Source: a virus. From it: a DNA stretch of 51,254 nucleotides. A program made the position numbers and the translations under genes. Position 1 is the stretch's first letter. Every line of letters begins with the position of its first letter. The DNA lies in the IMG/VR virus record IMGVR_UViG_3300018015_000010, positions 1 to 51,254 of that record. One strand, written 5' to 3'. This document shows positions 39,506 to 46,465 of the stretch, in pieces. The notes beneath the pieces were generated by a model. The model was not told the DNA's origin. It was given only the letters and a program-made list of their open reading frames with translations, and did not search any database.

Positions 39506-39750
39506 TCCGTCCCCCTTCGGTATCTCGCTACTATCTGCCTCTGATATTCGACGAGGCCCGAAACCGCGTCGTATAGCCACTCGATTTCAGCGCCACAGAC
39601 CTTGCATTTCGGGTCGTCAGCGATGAGGACTCCGCGCCTGCACTTCCCACACTTTGCAACGTGAGGCCTCGACCACCAGCAGGCGTAAGCCTGCCCGTGC
39701 TTCTTGGCCAGCACCTTGACGAGGACTTCACGATACAGGATTCTCTTCAC
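39502..39750 (-). CDS. zinc-ribbon protein, 82 aa
   Basis: CGKCRRGV and CKVCGAEI form a zinc ribbon in the middle; basic N-terminus. GTG start at 39750 behind TGAGGTT and palindrome copy 15. Confidence 0.6.
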   Translation of the reverse strand: MKRILYREVLVKVLAKKHGQAYACWWSRPHVAKCGKCRRGVLIADDPKCKVCGAEIEWLYDAVSGLVEYQRQIVARYRRGTE

Positions 39751-39760
39751 GTCGAACCTC

Positions 39761-39776
39761 AGTGCAGTCCTGCACT
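39761..39776. repeat. AGTGCAG palindrome, copy 15
   Basis: Perfect arms, centre TC on the plus strand; overlaps the TAG stop of gene 39775..39999. Confidence 0.95.
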
Positions 39777-39999
39777 ACAAAATCAGGCGAAGAGGGATAG
39801 CCTTGGCTTCCTCCGAAGGCACCCGCTGCTCCTGGAGTTCCGCTTCTAACTGCTTCAAGTCTTGGCCCGTCGTCTGAGCTACGATGCGCGTGATGAAGCA
39901 GATTACCTTGACTCCACCTTCGCTCACGCCTTCCCAAACTCGGCCAGGGACTCCGTCCAAATCGACAATCTTGCTTGTGCTCTCAATGGTGATTTTCAT
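39775..39999 (-). CDS. hypothetical protein, 74 aa
   Basis: ATG at 39999 with TAAGGAGAAAC. Beta-rich N-terminal half (MKITIESTSKIVDLDGVPGR) and an acidic C-terminal helix. No family recognised. Confidence 0.6.
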   Translation of the reverse strand: MKITIESTSKIVDLDGVPGRVWEGVSEGGVKVICFITRIVAQTTGQDLKQLEAELQEQRVPSEEAKAIPLRLIL

Positions 40000-40007
40000 G
40001 TTTCTCC

Positions 40008-40226
40008 TTAGACGTAGCGGTCGCGTATGTCGCGCAGCCAAAACACATCATTGGCGTTGACAAACGCTTCGTCGCCGTACTTCTGGAAGCGCCCCGAAAT
40101 CTTCTCGACGAGCCTGCGATCCTTATCCGTCATCGCCTCCACGGCGTCGATGACCTGCGCGAGGAGTTCCTTCGCCTCTTCGCGGCGGCGGTCGGGAGTT
40201 TGCCCGGAGTCCTGGAATAATGGCAT
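40008..40226 (-). CDS. hypothetical helical protein, 72 aa
   Basis: ATG at 40226 with GAAGGGAAG. Charged helices and a NDVFWLRDIRDRY ending. No family recognised. Confidence 0.6.
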   Translation of the reverse strand: MPLFQDSGQTPDRRREEAKELLAQVIDAVEAMTDKDRRLVEKISGRFQKYGDEAFVNANDVFWLRDIRDRYV

Positions 40227-40227
40227 G

Positions 40228-40467
40228 TTACTTCCCTTCAGATTTGGAGATGGCAGCACGCGCCTTCGCTACTTGGCTGCCAAGAACACAGGGGAGTGAG
40301 GAACCTTCCCCAGCCCACATGCCAGCACTCAGTTCTTTCAGAACCTCCAACACTTCCTTGGCGTGCTTATGCAGCGGGCAACTCTCCTGAGTTACGACCT
40401 TCCGCTTGGAAGTCCACTGGATGACGTGGATTTTGCATCCACAATCCGCTGTATATTCTCCTGCCAT
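40228..40467 (-). CDS. Cys-containing protein, 79 aa
   Basis: N-terminal CGCKIHVIQWTSKRKVVTQE then SCPLHKHA gives a Cys/His metal site, followed by a helix. AAGGAGCG precedes the ATG at 40467, directly after palindrome copy 16. Confidence 0.6.
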   Translation of the reverse strand: MAGEYTADCGCKIHVIQWTSKRKVVTQESCPLHKHAKEVLEVLKELSAGMWAGEGSSLPCVLGSQVAKARAAISKSEGK

Positions 40468-40478
40468 CGACGCTCCTT

Positions 40479-40494
40479 CGTGCAGTCCTGCACT
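40479..40494. repeat. AGTGCAG palindrome, copy 16
   Basis: CGTGCAGTCCTGCACT; overlaps the TAG stop of the annealase gene and precedes the ribosome site of the next. Confidence 0.93.
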
Positions 40495-41812
40495 AGAACA
40501 AGAATGAGCTTTGCTCGACCGGCTTCGGCGAAGGCTCTGCGGCTTTCTCCTTCGGAGGTTCTGGTGTGGGCGCAGGCGATTCCTCCGCCTTCGGCGGCTC
40601 GGGCTCTGGTTGAGCCTGCGGCTCGTCGGCGAGCACTTCGAACTCCTTCACTTCGTAGAACACCTTGTCGTCCTTCTGCGAAGTGGTGTAACCGATCTTG
40701 ACCTTCGGCTGAGGCTTCCCATTGAATCCCAAACAGTCGAATGCCACCTCAAACCATTTACTATCCCACATGAAGAATTCCTGCTGGCCGACGGCGAGGA
40801 CCAGATATTTCTGCCCCGGCTTCTCGGGTTCCCCTTCCTTCCGCTCGACGGTCCTTCGCCGCTCCGAGATGCCATCGATAGTCCCGACGATGGTGATGAC
40901 CGGCTCCGCAGCCTTCCGCGCCCGCCCAGGCTTCTTCTCCGCTTTCTTCCCCCGCGTCGCAATCTCTTCGTCGAGCTTCCGCTCGAACGCTTCGCGTTCA
41001 ACGCCCACCTTCACGGCTTCGGTGAAAGCTGCCAACGTCGTCTCGGCGGTCATGCCCAACTGCTCGCCCTTGGCGACGATGCTCGTCATGTCAGGCCCCG
41101 GCGCAGCCTGCGGCTGCTCGGGGGTAGGTTGGGGCTTGCCGTTCGTCGTGGCGGGGAGGCTGCGCTGCGGCTCGACGGTCGCCGAGGTGTCGATGGCCCC
41201 TTCGCGCAAATCCTCTTCGTCGGGCAGGCCCCCGCCGAACTGCGTGTTCGCCAAGTCCTTGTACGCCTGCTTCATCGTCATGCCCCCTTGGTCCTTGACC
41301 CAAAGGGGTTTTGGATTCCCGTCGTTACCGGAGGAATAAACGTTGCGGAACTTCGCCACCCCCTCCAATACCAGACCTTCCCTGTCTTCCACAGTGATGT
41401 GGGCTTCAAGTTCCCAGTCGAACTCTGGCCCAATGTTCTTGTGCCCCGGGGACTTCGACCACTCCAGGCGTTGCCCTTTGCTTATGAAGAACCGCTTCAA
41501 GCTCCCCGGCTTCACGCGAGGATGGTTCGTGATGACCTGTAGGGCAGCGTCCTTGGTGAACGTCAGGCTGAAACCCTTGTTTCCGCTACGCGGGATCAGC
41601 GAGTAATTGTTGTCGAGGGGATTGAGGTTCTTCGACTTGGCGAGCGCCATCAGGTAGAGCACATCGGCCATCTGGATGGCTTCGTCCTGGCTGCGGAAAC
41701 GGCGCCAGATTGCGACGAGCCCCGCGAAGGGGACGCGGCTCTCCGTGCAGGCCAGCCGGATGTCCTCTTCGGTCAACTTCAAAGTTATTCCTTGTACATC
41801 ATCCATTCCCAT
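40493..41812 (-). CDS. RecT/Bet-like annealase with OB-like extension, 439 aa
   Basis: Residues 40-200 carry the Bet/RecT plan: ADVLYLMALAKSKNLNPLDN, SLTFTKDAALQVI, then WVKDQGGMTMKQAYKDLANT. These proteins anneal complementary single strands in phage recombination. Unusually, after a Pro/Gln linker (211-240) and a helical part there is a beta-rich domain (305-395: ITIVGTIDGISERR ... YLVLAVGQQEFFMW) that looks like an OB fold, and then a Pro/Glu-rich acidic tail ending SSFLF, like a single-strand-binding protein tail. AAGGAGG precedes the ATG. Confidence 0.8.
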   Translation of the reverse strand: MGMDDVQGITLKLTEEDIRLACTESRVPFAGLVAIWRRFRSQDEAIQMADVLYLMALAKSKNLNPLDNNYSLIPRSGNKGFSLTFTKDAALQVITNHPRVKPGSLKRFFISKGQRLEWSKSPGHKNIGPEFDWELEAHITVEDREGLVLEGVAKFRNVYSSGNDGNPKPLWVKDQGGMTMKQAYKDLANTQFGGGLPDEEDLREGAIDTSATVEPQRSLPATTNGKPQPTPEQPQAAPGPDMTSIVAKGEQLGMTAETTLAAFTEAVKVGVEREAFERKLDEEIATRGKKAEKKPGRARKAAEPVITIVGTIDGISERRRTVERKEGEPEKPGQKYLVLAVGQQEFFMWDSKWFEVAFDCLGFNGKPQPKVKIGYTTSQKDDKVFYEVKEFEVLADEPQAQPEPEPPKAEESPAPTPEPPKEKAAEPSPKPVEQSSFLF

Positions 41813-41824
41813 GAAATCCTCCTT

Positions 41825-41840
41825 AGTGCAGGACTACACT
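41825..41840. repeat. AGTGCAG palindrome, copy 17
   Basis: AGTGCAGGACTACACT, one arm change; immediately upstream of the annealase ribosome site. Confidence 0.88.
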
Positions 41841-41850
41841 TAGATGAAAC

Positions 41851-42159
41851 CTACCGTTTCCACGGAACATCAAGTTGTTGCTTTCTGATACCCAAATGAG
41901 GCAATTCAACTTGGCAGCATTCGCTGGATGAGGAGTTGACGAATTCTCCACGACGTGCAAGGCGTCGAAGTGTGCAAAGTTCACAAATGGCTCCAAGTTT
42001 CGCCCAACCATTTTCCACCTTGAAAGCTCCAAAGAATATCGAGCCACCATCAAGAGCGAACCCGCCACAATCCATGCAGCGCAGTTCCTTCGTGTTTACC
42101 ATCAGGTTTTGGAATAGAGCTTTCCCACCGCGAGGTACCCGTCGTGCCAACTTCCCCAT
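41851..42159 (-). CDS. zinc-binding protein, 102 aa
   Basis: CMDCGGFAL and CELC pairs in a FGAFKVENGWAKLG context, basic N-terminus. The stop falls inside the strip before palindrome 17. ATG at 42159 with GAGGTG. No family recognised. Confidence 0.6.
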   Translation of the reverse strand: MGKLARRVPRGGKALFQNLMVNTKELRCMDCGGFALDGGSIFFGAFKVENGWAKLGAICELCTLRRLARRGEFVNSSSSECCQVELPHLGIRKQQLDVPWKR

Positions 42160-42171
42160 GGTTCACCTCTC

Positions 42172-42456
42172 TCAGCTAATCAGCCGCTCGGGCGGCATCG
42201 CCAAGGTGTCGGCGCAACTCAGCCGCACGTACTCTGCCGGCGAGATGTTCAGAATCTTCGCCCTGCCGACGATCCGCGCCCACTGCCCCGACGAGAACTT
42301 CAGGTGGCGCGTCAATAGCTTCTCCCCCGGCCCCCGCGTTGGGTCAAAGCGGTAAACCGCCCTGCACTTGCGGCAGGTCGCCGTGTTCTCGGCGCCGCAC
42401 GTCGGACAGTTGAAGCGGAAGATTAGCGCTGTGCCTCTGGGCACGGACAACCTCAT
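42172..42456 (-). CDS. zinc-ribbon protein, 94 aa
   Basis: CPTCGAENTATCRKC is a compact zinc ribbon (about residues 17-31); the rest is helical with a basic middle. ATG at 42456 overlaps the preceding stop by four bases. Confidence 0.6.
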   Translation of the reverse strand: MRLSVPRGTALIFRFNCPTCGAENTATCRKCRAVYRFDPTRGPGEKLLTRHLKFSSGQWARIVGRAKILNISPAEYVRLSCADTLAMPPERLIS

Positions 42457-43196
42457 TTTAGCTGCTTAAAACTGATAACCCATACCCACGGATTCACATC
42501 CCAGCCGTAGCCGCGCTTTGCGTTGATGGAGTCCCAAATTCTTTGAAAGCATTCCTTAGCGGTTGTCCCACTCATCCCTCCGCCCTTTCCAATCTCTTCG
42601 GCGACAACAAAGCAACCGTTAAATTGATCTTTGAGAGCTTCGATCCCCTCAGCAAGCGCATCCTGTTTGCTGATGTCCTGCACCCGCTCGACCCCCAGAT
42701 CAGTAATCTCTAGCGTCAGCCGCGAGGCCCAGCGGGGCATGAAGATTGATGGACGCCAATGACAGCATGGTGTACTTCCGTCGCACTTGTGACCGCCCGT
42801 ACATGAAAGTTCCGGTGTAGGATCAGTTGCTCGGTAGTGAGCCTGCACCCATGTCTTGCCATTTTCCCCTTCCCAAAGCGTGGGGCGTCCGTCACCGAAG
42901 GTCGGCGGTTCTCCGTCAACTTCTGGTTCAAGAACAAAAGTCTCCCGCACCCACAGCCGGTCGCCGGGAACTCCGTAGCGACACGCCACTTCAAATGGCT
43001 CGCGCAAGGCTGGAGTGTACATGGCGTCACGATTGATGCTCCATACTTCTCGGCCTGACAGTTTTCGCACGCGAATGTTTTCATGCCGTGCCGCAATATC
43101 ACAGATTATTTTCGCCACCCTTCGCGTCATGGTCTTCCGACCCTCCAGAATGGCCTTCACGGATTCGCCGGTGAAAATAATTGGGCGTTCCTTCAT
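42453..43196 (-). CDS. ASCH-like phage protein, 247 aa
   Basis: Starts MKERPIIFTGESVKAILEGR then KTMTRRVAK, the typical opening of a large family of ASCH-domain-like phage proteins (PUA-related RNA-binding fold), and ends NPWVWVISFKQL, also typical. Middle part has Cys and Trp (CDGSTPCCHWRPS). Thought to bind RNA or nucleotides; function not established. GAGGTG precedes the ATG and a promoter with the AAGCSGCTT operator lies about 25-50 bp upstream. Confidence 0.75.
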   Translation of the reverse strand: MKERPIIFTGESVKAILEGRKTMTRRVAKIICDIAARHENIRVRKLSGREVWSINRDAMYTPALREPFEVACRYGVPGDRLWVRETFVLEPEVDGEPPTFGDGRPTLWEGENGKTWVQAHYRATDPTPELSCTGGHKCDGSTPCCHWRPSIFMPRWASRLTLEITDLGVERVQDISKQDALAEGIEALKDQFNGCFVVAEEIGKGGGMSGTTAKECFQRIWDSINAKRGYGWDVNPWVWVISFKQLK

Positions 43197-43217
43197 ACCT
43201 ACACCTCACGGACATAG

Positions 43218-43246
43218 TGTTTATCACTATAAGCGGCTTATGTCAA
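43218..43246 (-). promoter_or_regulatory. promoter with AAGCSGCTT operator, leftward
   Basis: Minus strand TTGACA (43246-43241), T, then AAGCCGCTT (43239-43231), then a -10 TAAACA at 17-bp spacing (43223-43218). The operator fills the spacer just after the -35 box. Confidence 0.65.
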
Positions 43247-43280
43247 GATAATTCTTCAAGGTGGGTGAAAATAATTCTGG

Positions 43281-43487
43281 CTAGGCCCGAGGGTTGTCTA
43301 TCCCGTCCCGCAGTCCGCGTCCGAAACCGTGACGGTAGGCTTTGTTGACGAGGCGTTGAACCAACCCTTGCAGTTGTTTCTCTTCCATAAGCGAAAACTT
43401 GACTCTCGGCATGAGCATCCGCTCGATATCATCTACCAGTGAATTCACTTGGTTTCTGAAGAACCGCTTCTTTTCCCTTCGTCGCAT
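43281..43487 (-). CDS. small basic protein, 68 aa
   Basis: Basic, helical (RREKKRFFRNQVNSLVDD; VQRLVNKAYRHGFGRGLRDG). Starts inside the upstream gene (42-bp overlap). No family recognised. Confidence 0.5.
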   Translation of the reverse strand: MRRREKKRFFRNQVNSLVDDIERMLMPRVKFSLMEEKQLQGLVQRLVNKAYRHGFGRGLRDGIDNPRA

Positions 43488-43726
43488 GTTGAACCCCTTT
43501 CCAGCCGCCGGAATGCCGACATCAATTGGTTCCGCTGATCACCAGTAATCTCAATCTGCGAACGCGGTGTATCGCGCGTGACGAAGGTCGCGCCATCTCT
43601 GAAACTCCATCCGAAGAGTTTCCACGGAAGGTAACGACACAACTCTCTCCACCACCGGCGATCAAGTAGCGTTGACATCACGTCTCGGTCGCGCTCTGCC
43701 AATGGCCTTTCGTCGATTTTCCTCAT
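43445..43726 (-). CDS. hypothetical protein, 93 aa
   Basis: ATG at 43726 with a run of G as ribosome site, behind palindrome copy 18; the open frame extends further but reads through the palindrome. Aromatic middle (WWRELCRYLPWKLFGWSF), charged tail. No family recognised. Confidence 0.5.
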   Translation of the reverse strand: MRKIDERPLAERDRDVMSTLLDRRWWRELCRYLPWKLFGWSFRDGATFVTRDTPRSQIEITGDQRNQLMSAFRRLERGSTCDEGKRSGSSETK

Positions 43727-43745
43727 TTTGCGTGCCCCCCCCCTC

Positions 43746-43761
43746 AGTGCAGGACTGCACT
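43746..43761. repeat. AGTGCAG palindrome, copy 18
   Basis: Perfect arms, centre GA. Its right arm runs into a 37-base stretch also found at 15223-15261. Confidence 0.95.
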
Positions 43762-44023
43762 CGTTACTTCCAGCGGCTCGGTGCTCCCCCGCTACAACGT
43801 TCTCCGGTCTAAACGATCTTGTACATCCTGCCGGTGCATGGTTCCCACCCCCTTCATTTCGACGTGACCTTAGCCTACATGGTGTCTCTGCCAGAAACCC
43901 GCCTGCCGGCGGGGACCGCCTTCTGGCTAACCCTGCTGCTTGCTTCGACGTGCGCTCTCGCCACCTCGCAAGCATTTATGGCGCAGGCCACGCCGTTTCC
44001 CTAACCCCGTTCTACACTACGAG
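43762..44023. other. gap with nested hairpin, no clear gene
   Basis: Contains the copy of the 15.2-kb repeat (to 43794) and a nested inverted repeat at 43890-43927 (GCCAGAA/TTCTGGC enclosing CCCGCC-TGCC-GGCGGG). A rightward frame at 43819-44004 with a hydrophobic stretch is present but opposes all neighbours and has no ribosome site. Confidence 0.5.
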
Positions 44024-44401
44024 TTAGGCTTCGCTCGGCGAAGGTGTTTTCTCATGCTCGCGCCGATGGCTCTCAACGGACAAAGCCTCAAGGTTCTTGG
44101 GCGAGTCGTTGCGCCCGTGGGCACGGTGTTTCTTATGATGAGCCTGCAAGGGGATTCCCGTTTGCCCCGTTCTCTGATCTTTCCAATCTGCCCGATCCAT
44201 GGCCTCCAAACTGGCGAGTTTGTAACACCGCTCTGAGGCATCATAGATAGCCTTTTTTGGCGTCTTTCCCTGCCCAAGCACGTAGTCCTCCCCGCCCCTA
44301 GTAATCAGCGCGATAAAGCCTCTTGGGTTGGGAGATTCGCTCGGCCGAACATAGTGGAGGCGCAGGTCTGGGTGTCGCCGCTCGAATTGCTTGACGCTCA
44401 T
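44024..44401 (-). CDS. HNH-like protein, 125 aa
   Basis: C-terminal AHHKKHRAHGRNDSPKNLEA then LSVESHRREHEK is an HNH nuclease core without the flanking Cys pairs. N-terminal part has a small beta hairpin (GFIALITRGGEDYVLGQG). ATG at 44401 overlaps the upstream stop. Could be a nicking enzyme linked to packaging or a homing relic. Confidence 0.6.
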   Translation of the reverse strand: MSVKQFERRHPDLRLHYVRPSESPNPRGFIALITRGGEDYVLGQGKTPKKAIYDASERCYKLASLEAMDRADWKDQRTGQTGIPLQAHHKKHRAHGRNDSPKNLEALSVESHRREHEKTPSPSEA

Positions 44402-44402
44402 T

Positions 44403-44615
44403 TCACGCCGGGACCGCATTAGCGGGCACCTTCTTCTTCGTGCGCCACTCGACGACGGGCTTGGCAAGCCAAGCCGCGACGCGGCCAATGACCGCCCACG
44501 GCAGCATGATGGCGAGCGCCAGAAGCCCCAGGACGGGGTGGTCGGTGCAAATCATCGCCGTGGCGATGCAGGCCTGCACTACGAGTTTGGCTTCTTTCTC
44601 AGATTCAATGGTCAT
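44403..44615 (-). CDS. small membrane protein, 70 aa
   Basis: A hydrophobic stretch (VLGLLALAIMLPWAVIGRVA, residues 28-47) between polar ends; N-terminal codons coincide with palindrome copy 19 (VVQACIA). Basic C-terminus implies it stays inside. GGAGGG upstream. Confidence 0.55.
   Translation of the reverse strand: MTIESEKEAKLVVQACIATAMICTDHPVLGLLALAIMLPWAVIGRVAAWLAKPVVEWRTKKKVPANAVPA
44565..44580. repeat. AGTGCAG palindrome, copy 19
   Basis: GATGCAGGCCTGCACT, left arm with one or two changes; inside the start of CDS 44403..44615. Confidence 0.8.
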
Positions 44616-44622
44616 AACCCTC

Positions 44623-45336
44623 CTATGAAGCTTTCGTCGCTGCCGGGAGTTGAGCGATCTTCGCCCGCCGCTCTTCCTCGGCCTGCTTTAGTTCCTCAAA
44701 GTCCACTGCGACGGCGAGCCACAGCAGTTCCGCGTCGGAGGGCTTGTGCCCCTCCGTCCGTCGCCGCAGTTGAAGATAGTTTTGCAGCCTTGTGGTGTAC
44801 GATCGCGGACCCTCGATTTCGATGGTCGCCCATCCCGACCGATCCTCGTGGTCTGGGTTGCCCTTGAAAATCGCTTGGTCGATTTCCCGCTTGAAGATGT
44901 CCGCGCTCTCGACGGTGAGTGCCCGCTCGACGAGTTCCTTCGTCACCCTGCCCTTGACTTCGGCGAACCGGGACAACTGCTTTGCCTTCTCGATGCCCAT
45001 GCGCTCCAGTTCATCGTCGGTCACCTTATCGACGAGGTTCCGCGCAACATGGAGGTTGTAGAACACTTGGCGCCGCTTGTAGCCTATCAGCGGCGCGACG
45101 AAGCTGTCCACCCAAGCCTCCATCGTGCGGTACTCGCCATCCTTATCTTTGAAGGCGAGGTCGGGAGGCTTCGAACGGAAGGTTATGTCGAGGTCGCGAA
45201 GGACGCGAAGCGTCTGCGCCAGTTTGCGGTCTATCTTCTTCTGGAGGGCAACGAGTTCGGTGCGGAAGTCGCGGAGCTTGCCGCTCAACGATTCGAAGCG
45301 GCGCTGAAGGTTCGCAGCCTGAAGGTGGTCGGTCAA
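44623..45336 (-). CDS. helical phage protein, possible DNA-binding, 237 aa
   Basis: N-terminal coiled coil (LQRRFESLSGKLRDFRTELV; ALQKKIDRKLAQTLRVLR), then KRRQVFYNLHVARNL and IEKAKQLSRFAEVKGRVT that resembles a helix-turn-helix as in ParB/KorB-type proteins, and a charged tail. TTG start at 45336 behind AAGGAG; the longer frame to 45366 reads through palindrome 20. Function not known. Confidence 0.6.
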   Translation of the reverse strand: MTDHLQAANLQRRFESLSGKLRDFRTELVALQKKIDRKLAQTLRVLRDLDITFRSKPPDLAFKDKDGEYRTMEAWVDSFVAPLIGYKRRQVFYNLHVARNLVDKVTDDELERMGIEKAKQLSRFAEVKGRVTKELVERALTVESADIFKREIDQAIFKGNPDHEDRSGWATIEIEGPRSYTTRLQNYLQLRRRTEGHKPSDAELLWLAVAVDFEELKQAEEERRAKIAQLPAATKAS

Positions 45337-45351
45337 CGGGGGTCTCCTTCC

Positions 45352-45367
45352 AGTGCAGGCCTGCACT
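45352..45367. repeat. AGTGCAG palindrome, copy 20
   Basis: Perfect AGTGCAGGCCTGCACT, overlapping the TAG stop of gene 45366..45542 and preceding the next ribosome site. Confidence 0.97.
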
Positions 45368-45542
45368 ACGTCTTCGGTTCTTTGCGTTGCTTCGCCAGCG
45401 CTTGGCTCACGCGGAGCGCCTTGCGGACGTTCTTCCGGCCCGACTCGCGCTTCGCCTTCGTTCGGCGAAGGCCTCCACGACGACCTATTTCCTTCATGTA
45501 CTCACTGACCTTCGGGTCAACGGATTTCGTGTCGTTGGGCAT
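45366..45542 (-). CDS. small basic protein, 58 aa
   Basis: Unbroken frame from ATG 45542 to a TAG in palindrome copy 20. VSEYMKEIGRRGGLRRTKAK then KNVRKALRVSQALAKQRK resembles the small KGG-type basic proteins seen in phages and plasmids. First leftward gene from the divergent promoter pair. Confidence 0.65.
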   Translation of the reverse strand: MPNDTKSVDPKVSEYMKEIGRRGGLRRTKAKRESGRKNVRKALRVSQALAKQRKEPKT

Positions 45543-45561
45543 AGTTTGCTCCCGGCGAGCA

Positions 45562-45590
45562 TCCTAACGAACCTACAAGCCGCTTGTCAA
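45562..45590 (-). promoter_or_regulatory. promoter with AAGCSGCTT operator, leftward
   Basis: Minus-strand TTGACA (45590-45585) with the operator AAGCGGCTT overlapping its last base (45585-45577), then a weak TTAGGA at 17 bp. Divergent partner of the promoter at 45624. Confidence 0.55.
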
Positions 45591-45623
45591 GTACAATTAT
45601 AGAGGATCGTCGGAAGATTTAGC

Positions 45624-45651
45624 TTGACATAAGCGGCTTGCGGTGTTACAA
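45624..45651 (+). promoter_or_regulatory. promoter with AAGCSGCTT operator, rightward
   Basis: TTGACA (45624-45629), T, AAGCGGCTT (45631-45639), -10 TTACAA (45646-45651) at 16 bp. Drives the SNF2 helicase operon. Confidence 0.65.
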
Positions 45652-45676
45652 CCGGGTCGCACTTGAAGGAGGGCTT

Positions 45677-45994
45677 ATGTCTGACAAGGTAGATCGCATA
45701 GTTTACGCAGCCCGCAATCTCGTCGAGCATCTCGACCCAGAGCAGCGAGCCCAGGCTGGTCTGGAGCTTCAAATTCTCGTCCGAGCCGTCGAGGATGCCC
45801 ATCTCGCTGAGGACGAGCCAGTGTTTTGCTTGCGTGGACGAGACAAGGTGGCGGTACCGACGATCCGCACTTGGGCGCGGTACGCCGAGAACTTAGGGGC
45901 GAAGGTCGTACTCTGCGACAACGCGAGAAACATCGCCGAAATGTTCCGCGAGTGGCAAGAGAGGAACCGGCTCATCGCAAAAGTCCCAGATTAG
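45677..45994 (+). CDS. conserved small phage protein, 105 aa
   Basis: ATG at 45677 behind GAAGGAGGG. C-terminal part EPVFCLRGRDKVAVPTIRTW then MFREWQERNRL matches a common phage protein of unknown function. First rightward gene behind the operator promoter. Confidence 0.65.
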   Translation: MSDKVDRIVYAARNLVEHLDPEQRAQAGLELQILVRAVEDAHLAEDEPVFCLRGRDKVAVPTIRTWARYAENLGAKVVLCDNARNIAEMFREWQERNRLIAKVPD

Positions 45995-46006
45995 TTTGGA
46001 GGGGTC

Positions 46007-46465
46007 ATGGCCTACGAGCATACTTCCGTCGCTGTGTCGAAGTCTCAGGACTACATCCGAAAGCTCATCCTCGGAAACGGGGGGACGGCCGTCGCTTTTA
46101 TCTCTCAACCTCCCAAAGAGGGATTTGAAGCGCAGGTGGTCATCGAAGGTAAGACATACCGTATTCGCATCGTGGCCGAGTGTGTTCCCAAAGAGAGGAA
46201 GCGGCGGAGGTCTTACCGCTATGGCAATAAGACTTCCCGTGACCCTATGGAAGAAGAGGCTCGGCGCGTGTGGCGCGTTTTGTTCTACCATCTCAAGAGC
46301 GTTTACGAGGCCGCAAATAGCGGTGTCATGGAGTTCCGTGAGTTGATGCTGCCTTACATCGTTACCCATGATGGCCACACGGTGGCGGAGCATATTCTGC
46401 CGAAACTGGCGGGAGCGATTGCAGGAAACCCTTCACGGTTACTCCCCGAAAGCACGGAGAAGTAA
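46007..46465 (+). CDS. hypothetical protein, 152 aa
   Basis: GGAGGGG precedes the ATG. Central RIRIVAECVPKERKRRRSYR is strongly basic; the C-terminal half is helical. The stop overlaps the ATG of the helicase gene, so both are coupled; it may be a helicase partner. Confidence 0.65.
   Translation: MAYEHTSVAVSKSQDYIRKLILGNGGTAVAFISQPPKEGFEAQVVIEGKTYRIRIVAECVPKERKRRRSYRYGNKTSRDPMEEEARRVWRVLFYHLKSVYEAANSGVMEFRELMLPYIVTHDGHTVAEHILPKLAGAIAGNPSRLLPESTEK

Noticed and set aside
43819-44004. Rightward 61-codon frame with a signal-like hydrophobic stretch
   Set aside because: Opposes the operon, has no ribosome site, and the hydrophobic part coincides with a nested hairpin.
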